From Acrasis kona (lineage: Eukaryota; Heterolobosea; Eutetramitea; Acrasida; Acrasidae): a stretch of 64,000 nucleotides of DNA. How positions within the stretch are numbered: the stretch's first letter is position 1; every line of letters starts with the position of its first letter. A program made the translations under genes and the position numbers. Shown one piece after another: positions 10,037 to 20,307 of this stretch. The notes below the pieces were generated by a model. It saw only the letters and a program-made list of their open reading frames with translations, did not search any database and was not told where the DNA came from. The stretch spans positions 1 through 64,000 of the forward strand of contig JAOPGA020000762.1 of the NCBI GenBank assembly GCA_026419775.2. Direction: 5' to 3'.

Positions 10037-11743
10037 CTAATCTTGTTCTTCATTTTTCATTCCTTGCCTCTCCAACCACATCTCAAAATGTTGTGTTCCA
10101 TACTCGTAAACTTCGTGTTCGCACGTTCCATTGTATGCTCCATAGATTCCAACGAATCTAGTGTCAATACGATACTTTCCATCTGGATGATCTTTTCCTT
10201 CAGGTGTACAGAATTGAAGTGGATGTTGTTCTAATATCTCGCCTCCTTTAACAATAATTCTATGTTGACGTGCATTTTGTAGAGCAGACTTTATACACGA
10301 CTCGTCGTCAATTGCTTTACAATCTTTAAATACTTTAGCTACCCATCCCTTAGAAACAATTAACCCAGACCCAAGAGGCAATGGACGGCTACTGTCTGCT
10401 TTATTGGATGCTGCTCCAGTGAATATATGAACACTTTTAGATTTATATTTATATAACATATTTTCAAGCCCCTGCTGATCAGAACAACTAGATGGTCCAA
10501 TTATCACTGTCCAGTCACTTTTTGTTTTTCTACCAATAGCACGCAGAATAGATTCATCACTATTTGTTTCATCTACTCTCTTTACATCAATACTAATGGA
10601 TGGACTATCTGCGACAACCCTATGTTTTATTTTTACTTTTGCTTCATCTTCCTTCTTGAAAGTTGATAAAGAGAAGTAATGTGGACAACGACCAATGTCA
10701 AAGTATTTATTTTGTGGATAGAAGGACTTAATATCATCAATATCTTCTTTTTTGTAGTACCGATGATATGACACCATGGACTCTAAATACGATCTAAATC
10801 CATGTGGCTGCATCACGTCTACAACAGATTTAACTTTTGAACATCTATCAATCAACATTTTATCATACATTTGTGGAGCACTGTAACAACCAGAGACTTG
10901 AATATTAAGTTTACTCGCAATGTCAAGAAAACAACGAGGAACATCAAGATCGTAGTAGTGATCTTCGGCTTGTTTTTGAATTGGTTCATCGCACGATGAC
11001 TCAAAGTCTACTAACAATTTAAGAGCTGGCTTGCTAATCAACACGCCTGCGCCACCAAGAAATCTATCAGTATATGGATAATTACACATACCAAGGAACA
11101 CTGGTTCTTTATGTAAATCTCTGTAATTATGATAGGCAATTGCTCTGTACATGTTTAAAGGAATTACAAAGGAGTCATCATCCGCGACAAAGAACCACCT
11201 CACGTCTTCATCTTCTCTTAATACAGCTGTCTTGTACATGTTCTTCATTGCGTAGTAGAATCGGTATTGTGCGGACCAATAATCGTTTTTGCTTCCCTCT
11301 ACCTCAACAATATTTGAATCTCCGAACCAACTCTTGTAGTTTGAGCGTAGCGAAATGTCTTTTGGTGTGGTTGTGACGATAAAGTTATTTTCTGGTTTGA
11401 AAAAAGTCATCCAAGCGGAGTAGGAATGTCTTGCCTTTTCTTCTAGCTTCAAAGATCCCGAAACCATTGATAAGTAAACTTGCTCCTCTCTGACACCTAT
11501 TTGATTGTTTTGATGTTCGTTGAACTCTGCGCATTCTTTGTTTGGTGTATTCTCAATTTTACGCTGGCTACCTGAATTTATATCGTGATCGAGAACTTGC
11601 TCTTCTATCCGTCCATTACCAACTCTTTCAATGTGTGGTCCGCCGTTATAGGAGTTCAAGACAGAAAAATAAATGGTGAGTGTAGTCACAAATATTACAG
11701 CGATCGAAAGAACTGCAGGTCTAAAGCGCTTCAGCTTTGACAT
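10037..11743 (-). CDS. type II membrane glycosyltransferase, GT31/Fringe-like
   Basis: A single uninterrupted frame of 568 residues from ATG 11743. Residues 9-29 are a signal anchor after a short basic tail, typical of Golgi type II enzymes. The lumenal domain has VADDDSF (residues 187-192), the DxD-type metal/nucleotide-sugar site, and GGAGVLIS (230-237), the Fringe/C1GALT1-type acceptor-side motif. Residues about 395-530 form a second, partly similar alpha/beta region (TVIIGPSSC, LPLGSGLIVSKG) whose GSGLIVS resembles GGAGVLIS, so the protein may be a degenerate tandem of two GT-A-like domains. Donor and acceptor cannot be read from the sequence. Confidence 0.65.
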   Translation of the reverse strand: MSKLKRFRPAVLSIAVIFVTTLTIYFSVLNSYNGGPHIERVGNGRIEEQVLDHDINSGSQRKIENTPNKECAEFNEHQNNQIGVREEQVYLSMVSGSLKLEEKARHSYSAWMTFFKPENNFIVTTTPKDISLRSNYKSWFGDSNIVEVEGSKNDYWSAQYRFYYAMKNMYKTAVLREDEDVRWFFVADDDSFVIPLNMYRAIAYHNYRDLHKEPVFLGMCNYPYTDRFLGGAGVLISKPALKLLVDFESSCDEPIQKQAEDHYYDLDVPRCFLDIASKLNIQVSGCYSAPQMYDKMLIDRCSKVKSVVDVMQPHGFRSYLESMVSYHRYYKKEDIDDIKSFYPQNKYFDIGRCPHYFSLSTFKKEDEAKVKIKHRVVADSPSISIDVKRVDETNSDESILRAIGRKTKSDWTVIIGPSSCSDQQGLENMLYKYKSKSVHIFTGAASNKADSSRPLPLGSGLIVSKGWVAKVFKDCKAIDDESCIKSALQNARQHRIIVKGGEILEQHPLQFCTPEGKDHPDGKYRIDTRFVGIYGAYNGTCEHEVYEYGTQHFEMWLERQGMKNEEQD

Positions 11744-11759
11744 GTTTTATCATCTACGT

Positions 11760-12100
11760 TTTTTGTTAATGTGGACCCATAGCCAAATAAAGTGAAAAAA
11801 TTGAACTATTACAATTCCTTTTTTTTTATAGGAATAATGGTACAAAAACGGATAATTATTCCGGACATCAAATTAGATCCGATCGCATAGGAAGACGATA
11901 CAGAATAGAATAAAACATCATAGAAACACTAATTCTGACGCAACAATCAGGTGAGCGTTTTGCAAGGAATTCCCCGGGATTGTATCCCAAAAAAGAAAAG
12001 CCGCGATCATACCGAAAAGCAGTACCAAACCAAAATATCTTACCGGTCAGAGCAACACCATGGCCAACACCGAATAATATAACCAGAATTGATAATGTTG
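11760..12100. other. intergenic, no clear gene
   Basis: The upstream region of the glycosyltransferase gene. Short frames on both strands are broken by stops; nothing recognisable. Confidence 0.35.
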
Positions 12101-12402
12101 AAGCTACAAAAGTAGAGGTCATAAGTCAAGACCTCAATTGAAGAGCAAATCAACATTATCAAGACACACAACCAGAACAGCGAGGACAAACTACACCGCA
12201 TGGAGGAGTTGATGAAACAAAAAATACAAAAAGCAACCGAAATCACCAAACTCGCGACCATGCTTAAAAACAAACGGATAACCTTCTTACTCGTTTGGAG
12301 AAAGCCACTAACGACCAAGAGAGACAACAAATCAAACAAGAAATGGAAACTCTACTGAGTCAAATGGCGCTGGTGATGCATGAATCACCCCAAAGATATT
12401 AA
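12100..12402 (+). pseudogene. broken coiled-coil frame
   Basis: Three consecutive plus-strand pieces in shifting frames read a charged heptad-type helix (EEQINIIKTHNQN, then LLTRLEKATNDQERQQIKQ, ending at a TAA about 12402). It looks like one coiled-coil protein with two frame changes. It may be the Gag-like part of the adjacent retroelement, though that element points the other way. Confidence 0.3.
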
Positions 12403-12449
12403 GACATCCTCTCACAATCAACAGATGAATTAGGTATTGCCAAATAATC

Positions 12450-13190
12450 ACGCGCGGCTTGCGCCATTATGGATACTCCATTTTGTGATCCTTCCACCAT
12501 TTAATGACATCAAATCCAACATAATCATCAACTAAACGTCCATCAAAATAGTTGTCAACATCACATCTGGTGTCAGCACGCTGTACATTTTTCAGCATTC
12601 TGTCAACTATCCAAGCTTCATACAAGCAAATCTCATGGACAAATCACACTAACCTAGATGCCAGGCGATTATCGGACTTGATCGCATGAGGAAAACCATA
12701 AGAGGTACAAATAGTAAGGAGATAATTACCAACTTCTTCTATTTTCTTCGAAACACATGCGGAGAGCCAAGTAAAACGAGAATTCATCAATAACCTGCAG
12801 AACGTATTTATGGCCTCATTTACTTTTACTCATAGAAAATAAATCGCAATGGAGTGTTTGCGTTGGTACCATAAAATTTGGATCAAGATGAAGGCGAAAG
12901 TACTTTCCATGGTGGCGATAATAGTTGATGTGTAAGATAGCAGAGAAGAGTTCTTTCTTTGGTATCGCATAGTTCCTTTCATACTCACGCAAAACTCTGG
13001 AATGAAAACCTAAAAAATGAGTCTTGCCGTTTATAATTTGAAACATGCCTCCTCCAACAGCATCGTCAGAGGCATCTGTAGCTAATTCAAGAGGAGCAGA
13101 AGAAGATGCATTTTTAAAGTTGACTAATTGATTTTTTGTAATCACAAGACGCCCTCGAGAAACATAATCACAAATGATCAATGGTAAAAT
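12450..13190 (-). mobile_element. Ty3/gypsy-type LTR retrotransposon remnant (RNase H and integrase)
   Basis: On the minus strand, 13181-12816 encodes the end of reverse transcriptase and the RNase H region (LELATDASDDAVGGGMFQ, then REYERNYAIPKKELFSAI), the standard Ty3/gypsy RH signature. From about 12830 down, a second piece reads an integrase core segment (FTWLSACVSKKIEEV, then YGFPHAIKSDNR) before stops appear near 12640. RH followed by IN is the Ty3/gypsy gene order. Stops and frame changes show it is dead; no LTRs were found. Confidence 0.65.
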
Positions 13191-13954
13191 GTTAAAATGG
13201 TCATATAGCGTCCTATAAATAATCGTATTAATAATATAAAAGACGTAAGAACAATTATTCTCTTGTCATTATAAAAAAATGAAGAGAAATCCATCTCACT
13301 CTACAGCAAATCCTATCTACCGCTCTGAAGTTACTTCATCAGACCATTCAGATGCCACATCTACTGAGCCAGGCACATCTTACGAAGGATATTCTAGTCC
13401 TACAGTCACTCAGCAACCGTTGTATGACGAAGACACTGGTTCTGACTCTACGATTGATCAGGATACCAAGTATCAACGAACACAAGGAAATCAACAAATA
13501 AAAAGTGAATAGTAACACCTTCATGTTCTTTAACGAGCTTGTAATTTTGTTTGACAAGTAAAAATGGTAACTAAAAAAAGCCAACTAGAGAAAGCGAAGA
13601 GGAAGAAGGCATCCAACAAGCTCTGGATGCATTTTTAAATATCTGGCAAAAAGTGGGTGACAGCAACCTCTTCACAGATAAAGACTTTGATTCAACACGA
13701 GGCAATATCTGTATACATGTTGGAGTTGCCAAACAACTCTATACCGAAAGGTGGTGTGTATCTGCGCATTATAACAGGATTGCAAAATCACAATTTGCCG
13801 GTGAAGCATTCAAGTCACTGCATTAAATATGCAACATTATTAGAACTCTTTTCAGTAAAATAAGGTGATAAATAGCAACAGGCTAAAACATGGGATTAAA
13901 AATTAACGCATGCAATAAACTCAACATCTTATTTATAATACATGTATTATTTAT

Positions 13955-14971
13955 TTAAAATTTTGTTTTGAGAATTGCCAGAATCTCCCCCATCTTGGCC
14001 TCCATGTTGGTGTCCATCTCTTCCATCTTGGCCTCCATCTTCTCCATGTTTGCCTCTATCTTCTCCATTCTCTCCTCTGTTGCACTGTTGTTGCTGGTTG
14101 TGAGGCTCTGTACCATTTTTTCCATTGACTCAACCATCTTTATTCGGGCCTCTGACTGCTTTTTGAGCTCTTCTAACCTCTGCTTCTCTTGCTCCCTTGC
14201 AGCAGCAATCTGACGGGTTTTCTCGTGCATCCTGCTGTGGAGTTCCTCACGATCAACTGCCTGTTGATTGTTGTAGCTTGCTTTTGCAGCCTGAATGCCC
14301 TCAATAGTGGTGAGAGATTCCGATGATTGTTGAGTTTGCTGGCACGCCTTCCTGTTCACTTCAGCAGCAGCTTCTTCATGCTCCAAGAGCTTCTTCTTTG
14401 GCTCCTCATCAGGCTCTGTACCACTGTCATCACTAAAAACTTTCTTCACAACATTGTCACGTTTATTTTCGCCACGTTTAGTGCTTGCTTTCTTGTTTGC
14501 TGCAGTCGTCGAGCTTCGCACAGCATTCTTTATTGTCTTTTCAGAGCAACCATACATTTGCATGATGTTCTTTACCTCTACGCTCTGTAAGGTTTTAGGC
14601 CAAGACTTCTTGCCACCCTGATGAACACGAATGATTGTTGCCTTCACATCATTTGGCAGACGGAACCTTTTCTTTTTTGGTTGTTTGACTGCTCTGTCGT
14701 CTTCATCCACACTTTCATCAGAAGAATCAACATCACGCTCTGATCGACTTTTCCTCTTTCTGCCTCTCTTTTGGTTTGATTGGCTATTATGTTGAGTGTG
14801 GCCTTCGGGAGTTTGTGGCGATCCAACTTGTGTAGGAGCGTCCAATTCTGGTATTGAAAGCGTGATTGCTGCTTCCTCTTCTGCTAATCGCATGTTGTAA
14901 GCGGTTTGAGGTGATGGTGGACGATCTTCGTCAGAAGGAGAGGTTTGTCTGTGTGTGTCGAGTTGATCCAT
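13955..14971 (-). CDS. Harbinger-associated DNA-binding partner (Myb/SANT-like or HTH) protein
   Basis: 338 residues from ATG 14971, 26 nt from the divergent transposase start. The N-terminus is acidic and Ser/Pro-rich, then a strong bipartite basic nuclear signal (KKRGRKRKSR-like region, PKKKRFRLP), then a helix-turn-helix-like stretch with VKNIMQMYGCSEKTIKNAVRS. The C-terminal 130 residues are coiled coil (repeated EKMEAKMEEMDTN). In PIF/Harbinger elements a second ORF supplies a Myb-like protein that brings the transposase to the nucleus and to the transposon ends. I assign the role from position and composition; the SANT fold itself is not certain. Confidence 0.6.
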   Translation of the reverse strand: MDQLDTHRQTSPSDEDRPPSPQTAYNMRLAEEEAAITLSIPELDAPTQVGSPQTPEGHTQHNSQSNQKRGRKRKSRSERDVDSSDESVDEDDRAVKQPKKKRFRLPNDVKATIIRVHQGGKKSWPKTLQSVEVKNIMQMYGCSEKTIKNAVRSSTTAANKKASTKRGENKRDNVVKKVFSDDSGTEPDEEPKKKLLEHEEAAAEVNRKACQQTQQSSESLTTIEGIQAAKASYNNQQAVDREELHSRMHEKTRQIAAAREQEKQRLEELKKQSEARIKMVESMEKMVQSLTTSNNSATEERMEKIEANMEKMEAKMEEMDTNMEAKMGEILAILKTKF

Positions 14972-14997
14972 TTTCCGCTTGAATAATATATCAAATC

Positions 14998-16158
14998 ATG
15001 TTGATAGAACAGAATCTAGATTCTAAATTCCTCGTCCCTCTAATACTCCCATTCTATCGTCATCACATATTTGTGTTGTTTCCTTTGATGGATAGTCAAC
15101 TGGAAATGAACAAAACCGAAAAATCAAATGTGATCAGGGCAACCCTTCTTTGTGCGATTCTGTTCGAGATAAGCACAATCCAAGATGAAGAGGTGTATGT
15201 TAATTACCCTTTATTCGTTGAGGACGCAGCAAAATATAGCGGAAAAGGGTTAGGACGGGGAAAAGGTATTCGCAAAAAGAGGCACATTCATCACCAAAGG
15301 CGTAGCAACTATCAGTATTTTACAGAATTCCCATCACTCTTTCAGAAAAACACGCATCTTAGCCAAGTCCAGTTTGATCTCATTGTTGAGGATATTGGAG
15401 ATCAGAGAGAGTATGTTTTGAAAAAAACCAACATCCTTTGTCTATCATATGAGGATATGGTTCTTTTGACTTTAATTTGGCTTGTAAAGTATGAGTCTTA
15501 CTCTTCACTCTCTTTGATGTTTGGAGTGTCTGAATATGTAATTAGCATTACAATTAATACGATGACGGAGGTGCTCTGCGCCTATTTTATGCGATATATC
15601 CCAAACAAACAATCATCTACCACACAATCATCGCTTAGCAGCCACATTTTATTTGTTTTGGATGGCACTATACACATGAGATTGCGACCGCAGAAGAGCC
15701 AACATTTTTGGTACAATACTCACTACGAAATGCACGGTATGGTGACACAATTACTTGTTGATTTTGACGGATATATTGCTGCCTTTGAAACTGGGTTTCC
15801 TGGATCAATGCATGATTCAACGCAAGCAAATCACAGCCATACTATTCGCAGTGCTATTGGGATGAATTTTGCACTAACGGATTCAGCTTATAGTGGACTT
15901 GACTTCTGTGTTGCAGGATATAAACCCTCACAACTCCAGGAAGACCCAAACAGAGTTGAGTTTGATCGTATATCAAGGAGGGAGCAGAAGATTGTAGAGC
16001 ATATCAATGGCTTCTTTAAAAAGTGCAGGACAGTCAGCAAGAAAAAAGCATTTGAGCACTCAGTACCGCTTCACATTCGCTGCGTAGGCATGGCTTGTGG
16101 TTTGTATAACTTCCGAAAGGCGTGTGGGGAATTTTCTGTTAAGAAATCGGAAATGTAA
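14998..16158 (+). CDS. PIF/Harbinger transposase (DDE_Tnp_4)
   Basis: 386-residue open frame from ATG 14998. An N-terminal helical region with an HTH-like segment (LSLMFGVSEYVISITINT) precedes the DDE catalytic core: first Asp in FVLDGT, second in LTDSAYSG, Glu in KIVEHINGFFKKCR. Spacing and the GFPGSMHDS motif between the first two acidic residues fit Harbinger-type DDE_Tnp_4. It cuts and pastes the surrounding element. The frame has no stops or shifts, unlike the other transposases in this window. Confidence 0.85.
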   Translation: MLIEQNLDSKFLVPLILPFYRHHIFVLFPLMDSQLEMNKTEKSNVIRATLLCAILFEISTIQDEEVYVNYPLFVEDAAKYSGKGLGRGKGIRKKRHIHHQRRSNYQYFTEFPSLFQKNTHLSQVQFDLIVEDIGDQREYVLKKTNILCLSYEDMVLLTLIWLVKYESYSSLSLMFGVSEYVISITINTMTEVLCAYFMRYIPNKQSSTTQSSLSSHILFVLDGTIHMRLRPQKSQHFWYNTHYEMHGMVTQLLVDFDGYIAAFETGFPGSMHDSTQANHSHTIRSAIGMNFALTDSAYSGLDFCVAGYKPSQLQEDPNRVEFDRISRREQKIVEHINGFFKKCRTVSKKKAFEHSVPLHIRCVGMACGLYNFRKACGEFSVKKSEM

Positions 16159-16759
16159 TAAAAAGTGCATTGTATTATAAATAAGAGGTTTTGTATTATA
16201 CACGTGCAATAAAATTAATACATGCCCATTGCATGCTTTATCAAAATGTAACATCCAAAAGAGTTCTATTGTAAAATATTTACAAGAGAATGATCGTGCT
16301 ACGTTAGCAACCATCCAAAAGGCAATGTTATTAATGCCAGAAAACATTCGTAAGGTCTATCCTTTTGCCCTTCCAAACATGTTTATTAACATTCGAAATT
16401 CGATATGTAAGCTACACATTGATAGTAACGATGCTGCAGATGTTGGAGGATTATTGTTTGTATTCAAAATTGAAGACTGTCGAGGTTGCTATTTGTCGTT
16501 CCCCAACATTAAAGTACAGTATGACCTTGGACATTGTTATCTCTTAAGGGGCAGGTTCAGAATTCTGCCACACATAAACACAGAGATAACCAGCGGCCAC
16601 AGAATCTCACTTGTGTGCCCATTACATGAACGTTTAATCAAATTATGCTATCAAGAAGCGGTTGCCAATGAAGAGATTAAGAGAATCAATTTTGGAAAAG
16701 CGAGCCCGTCCCGCAGCCTATGTTCTTATACCTACAGAACATTTATCACATAATCTTTA

Positions 16760-17560
16760 AACGCATATAAGATTATTGCGAATTCCTCTACCGTGAAGCA
16801 GGTATTTTCAACTTTTTGTTCTCCAAGGATTTTCTTGATATCCATCCACATCTTTGCTTACATGGACTATCACCTTATTCTTTTTGGATTCGAAATCGTA
16901 CCAATACCTCCAGTATGCGTGATGGTCTTTTTGTTGTTTTTGTGCAGTTTCTTCTTTAGCCAGAAGAGGTGGGTTGAATGTGGTGAATCATCTCTGAGTG
17001 AGATGATGATCGCCTTCTCCTCTGGACGTAGACTGTCAACCAATTTTCATTCTTGTCAACTGTATCACTTTTGGATATCGCCGTTTCTATGTTGTCCCAA
17101 TATATAACGAACTCGTTATCTCATCGTAGAATTTGTATATGACGTTATCGTCGCCAAACGTCTCTTCGATCTTGGACCATGGTACAATGGGCTCCCCTAG
17201 TAACACCATTGGGTATATCAATATAAAATCGATTATATTTCAATCGCTGTTCTATTTATATTCAGTTTTCGAATTCTCTTCAACAGTAATTCCATTTTGT
17301 TTCAATTATCTATTAATATATGTTATTTCTTTCGGTCCTTGTATACTATCTTTTCGTTAATCTCCATAATTCTTCTTTTTATCTGCAGCTTGAAGCAATA
17401 ATCTGTTCATAGCTGGAAGCGCTTTCTTTACGAGTTGTTGAAAATCAACCTGTCCACCGTTTCGTCTTGAAACTTAATGTCCCCAAAACACTCATAGAAG
17501 TGCGGTCGATTTTAACTGACCCCATATAATCTCACCAAACCTGAATACATACTAGATTGG
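16760..17560 (-). pseudogene. degenerate coding remains, family unknown
   Basis: The minus strand holds several protein-like pieces in different frames, for example PMVLLGEPIVPWSKIEETFG near 17200, WYDFESKKNKVIVHVSKDVD near 16900, and VDFQQLVKKALPAMNRLLLQ near 17430. They look like one dead gene with several indels. I do not recognise the family. Confidence 0.3.
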
Positions 17561-17562
17561 TT

Positions 17563-17775
17563 TTAACGACGTTTTTTATTATTCTTCATTTTGTTGGTCT
17601 TCTGTACACCCTGAGATTGTGCGGAACCATCTAATTTGGAGCAAGCAATACCGCCATTCGCAACAATTTTCTTTCGAAGCGAATTTTCCAATTCTTTATC
17701 CTGTACTTTATACAAACAAATTCTCAAGTCTTCAAAAACATCTTTAACATTCTTGGCCACATGAACCACAGGTTT
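17563..17775 (-). other. short frame downstream of the ALC1-like gene
   Basis: A 68-residue frame (KNVKDVFEDLRICLYKVQDK, ending in basic KMKNNKKRR) follows the macro-domain stop. It could be a C-terminal extension joined by splicing over the stop (possible donor near 17793, acceptor near 17743) or unrelated. Confidence 0.25.
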
Positions 17776-19355
17776 TTAGTGGTGAGAAGAATTGCTGACA
17801 CTTTTCGTGGCTCCTCTCTTGTAATAATAAACGTATGTTTTGATTCCGACGCTCGGCAAACATTTTTTTGTAATTCTTTCAAGTCCATACCAGTTAAAGT
17901 TTTTAAGACCATACCCGATCCTTGGTAAATGTACGCTCGATAAAAGATTAATCTACAACAAGACAAGGAATTACCTGAAAGAGAATTTGCAGCATATGCG
18001 ACTTTATTGAGAGCCGACTCTAAAGCAGTCATAACAATGTATCCTTTTCAAAATCATATTCTTGAGCAATTACGTTACAAATGTATAAAGGTTCTCCTAG
18101 TTCGTTTCCGTGATCTTCCACCATGATTAAATGTGCATCCCCCAAGTTAATGTCTTCGTTCCGCGCGGCCTGTTCGTAATTTGTTTTAGCTTCCTGTGAC
18201 GTGGTGACCATCACGTTCCGATTGATCCCGTAACGTCTCCAATTGTATATTCTATTCTTTGTCTAACTACGCTGTTCGTGTCAAGGTTGGAGTCATCGAG
18301 AGTAGGGGAGAAAATGTCAGCGTGCACTGGTTGGTTGTCGGTAGGTATTTGAATGTTTCTAGAAGTGTACGTTGGGTCCTTTGCACGACGTGCTTTCTTT
18401 GGTGTTCTATTAATAGTGCGGCCGCGTAGTTTGCACTATGGACGATTAAATAAATTGTAACTTGCAGTACTTACCACCCTTTGTATGACATCTCCGTCGC
18501 TTTCGTCCTCCTCATAGCTTTCGTTTTGGTCAAGATCGCCTAGATTAGAACCCCTTCATGTGCCTTCTTTTTTGATATAGTGGACATCTTTTGTTTGGCC
18601 TATTCGATGGGCGCATTCTTGTGCTTGTAAATCCATCTGGGGGTTATAACGTTCCTCTCCACGTGCAGAGCCGTCCAACCGCTCATAGGAATACTTGCGT
18701 AAATGCATATAATCTTGAATAATATCTAAAGTAGCAGTCATTTGTGAAAATATCAACACTTTATGATTCTCCCTCTTCATTTTTTCAAGTAATTTGTCCA
18801 AGATGATCACTTGATAGATTAAATAGGTTGTTATCTACGTACTTACTTTTTCCGCTGTTCAGCACAATGTGCTCTCTTTTGTTTGGCTCAGGCTCTACAC
18901 CTTCAAAAAGATATGGGTGGTTGCAGCACTTTCTTAAATTAAGTAGGGTGTTGATTAAAGAGGTCGAATTCTTCCCTCCAACCATTTTTCTATCCTTAGT
19001 CAAAACTCCTCTATAAACATCACTACAATTGTGAGTTGATAAAACTAAATTCCACGCACCGTTGCATTTTTGTTAACTTTGTATAAAGAATGGATTCATG
19101 CTTATCGGGCAAGTCCTTCAGTACGTCCGATTTTTTCCTTCGGAGCATGTACGGTCTCAAAGAAGCATGAAATGTATCAAGTGCGTCTCCACTTAGATTT
19201 GATTGAGGGAACCCATCAAATGTGGTTGGATCAATGAAATGCAGTAGAGACCATAGTTCATGGACATTGTTTTGCACTGGTGTTTCCGTCAACAAAAGTC
19301 TAAATCCCGAAAAATTATCTTGTAGTGTAGTGTCCATGGCTAGTGCACATGCCAC
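17776..19355 (-). pseudogene. ALC1/CHD1L-like SNF2 remodeller with macro domain, decayed
   Basis: Reading leftward, exons encode the second half of an SNF2 ATPase ([70 protein letters not shown]), an acidic linker, and a C-terminal macro domain ([22 protein letters not shown]). SNF2 plus macro is the ALC1 signature, a poly(ADP-ribose)-activated DNA-repair remodeller. Clean introns exist (for example about 19026-19061). Key parts are missing: the N-terminal ATPase lobe (motifs I-II), motif V between RGEERY and NPQMDLQ, and the ADP-ribose loop of the macro domain; TGTP is changed to TETP. At least two frame breaks occur in the macro region (near 18032 and 17960). It cannot be functional as it stands. 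Confidence 0.75.
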
Positions 19356-19545
19356 TTCTATTTATAAAAAATCTGTTGATCATTATGAACAGGAGTGGAA
19401 GTAAACAGAAGAGGGATAGACAAAAAAGAATCATAACCCAAGATTCAAAGCAAATAGAAGTCCTGACAAAGAATCAAATGGTATATTTATTACCCAATAT
19501 ATCGCCCAAGACTTCAGAAATGGGTTGTTGTTGTGACTATTGTAT

Positions 19546-20307
19546 CTACGCTGTCTGTTTTTGGTCAAACTGTGTTATGACATTGGTACCTCCGATACAA
19601 GGTTTTGCGTTGACCCAAGACGTTGTAAGCAACATGAAGATAACAGGCTCATCTTTTAGGTGATTACAAATTAATTCAATATACTTCTCCTCCCTGAGTG
19701 ACTTCTCCATATAGTTGTACAGATGTGACCTTCCATAAATTAATCTTTTTGATGGAAGGATGGAGATAATTGTATAAACTACTGGATGAATTATTGGGTC
19801 CGAAAGTACCCATTTCTCTTGAACAATCTCATAAATGCTCGTCGAATAGTATAAATTCATGATAATGTTTTCCAATCCCGAATTTAATTGTTGATTAATT
19901 TTAAGGATTTGAATTGTCTCTTGACTAGTAGTGCCTCTACGATGGGATCTTTGTAATCTTGTAGATTTTCGGTGGGTTAATTCTTCGATACATTAGATGA
20001 GGATTAATATTTTCGAGCAACATATTCAGCACGTCATAATAACAAGATTACAGGAGGAGTGAGGATTGAATCATACTCAAATTCAAAATCATTCGATAAA
20101 TGATGTGTTGAGTGAATTTATAGGACGAGAGGTTGTTAACAGAACCGCAAGGACAATCCTAATAAAATAAAAATATTGCATTTCATAAAAAAGTATATAT
20201 ATTTGAGGTTCGGCAAGTACCACTCAGTAATCCTAATCTCCTCGTCACCAATTATTCTTTCATAACTACTCCAAACTTGCTTTTAAAAAACAATTCTGGA
20301 GTTTGCT
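19546..20307 (-). pseudogene. fragment of a repeated gene family (C-terminal part)
   Basis: From the acceptor-like TTATTAG within the direct repeat, a minus-strand exon-like frame (DCPCGSVNNLSSYKF...) runs through the repeat and on toward a 110-residue frame (19875-19546: helical, with REEKYIELICNHLKDE). The same exon recurs at 27092-27410. Family unknown; downstream frame continuity is broken. Confidence 0.3.
20008..20307. repeat. direct repeat, copy A
   Basis: About 300 bp nearly identical to 27092-27410, in the same orientation, covering exon-like and intron-like sequence. Differences are a 17-bp insertion in copy B and a few substitutions. Homology starts at TATTTTCGAGCAACAT and ends sharply at GGAGTTTGCT in both copies. 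Confidence 0.9.

Larger units (their letters stand above)
13842..16267. mobile_element. PIF/Harbinger DNA transposon, complete, with TIRs and TSD
   Basis: The 2426-bp element is bounded by 11-bp perfect terminal inverted repeats (AGAACTCTTTT at 13842; its complement ending at 16267) and a 3-bp ATT target-site duplication (13839-13841 and 16268-16270). It carries two divergent genes: a DDE transposase on the plus strand and a DNA-binding partner on the minus strand, the standard two-gene PIF/Harbinger layout. Both frames are open, so the element may be recent and possibly active. Confidence 0.85.
13279..16753 (+). pseudogene. second Tet/JBP-like dioxygenase gene, split by a Harbinger transposon
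   Basis: A Ser/Thr-rich first exon (ATG 13279) can be spliced through an 84-nt GT-AG intron (about 13507-13590) to a dioxygenase frame (DFDSTRGNIC, parallel to copy 1 at nt 130-150) that runs to 13823. The transposon occupies 13842-16267, and the frame resumes at 16268 with the same domain as copy 1: HIDSND iron motif, GCYLSFPNI core, distal His and SGHRISLV, to a stop at 16753. One in-frame TAA at 13824 lies just before the insertion, so the copy was already damaged or has an assembly error. The two copies share long near-identical stretches (DSNDAADV.GLLFVFK) and are clear paralogues. Confidence 0.6.

Noticed and set aside
11868-12339. Hydrophobic minus-strand ORFs
   Set aside because: Antisense of a charged coiled-coil frame; hydrophobicity follows from codon complementarity.
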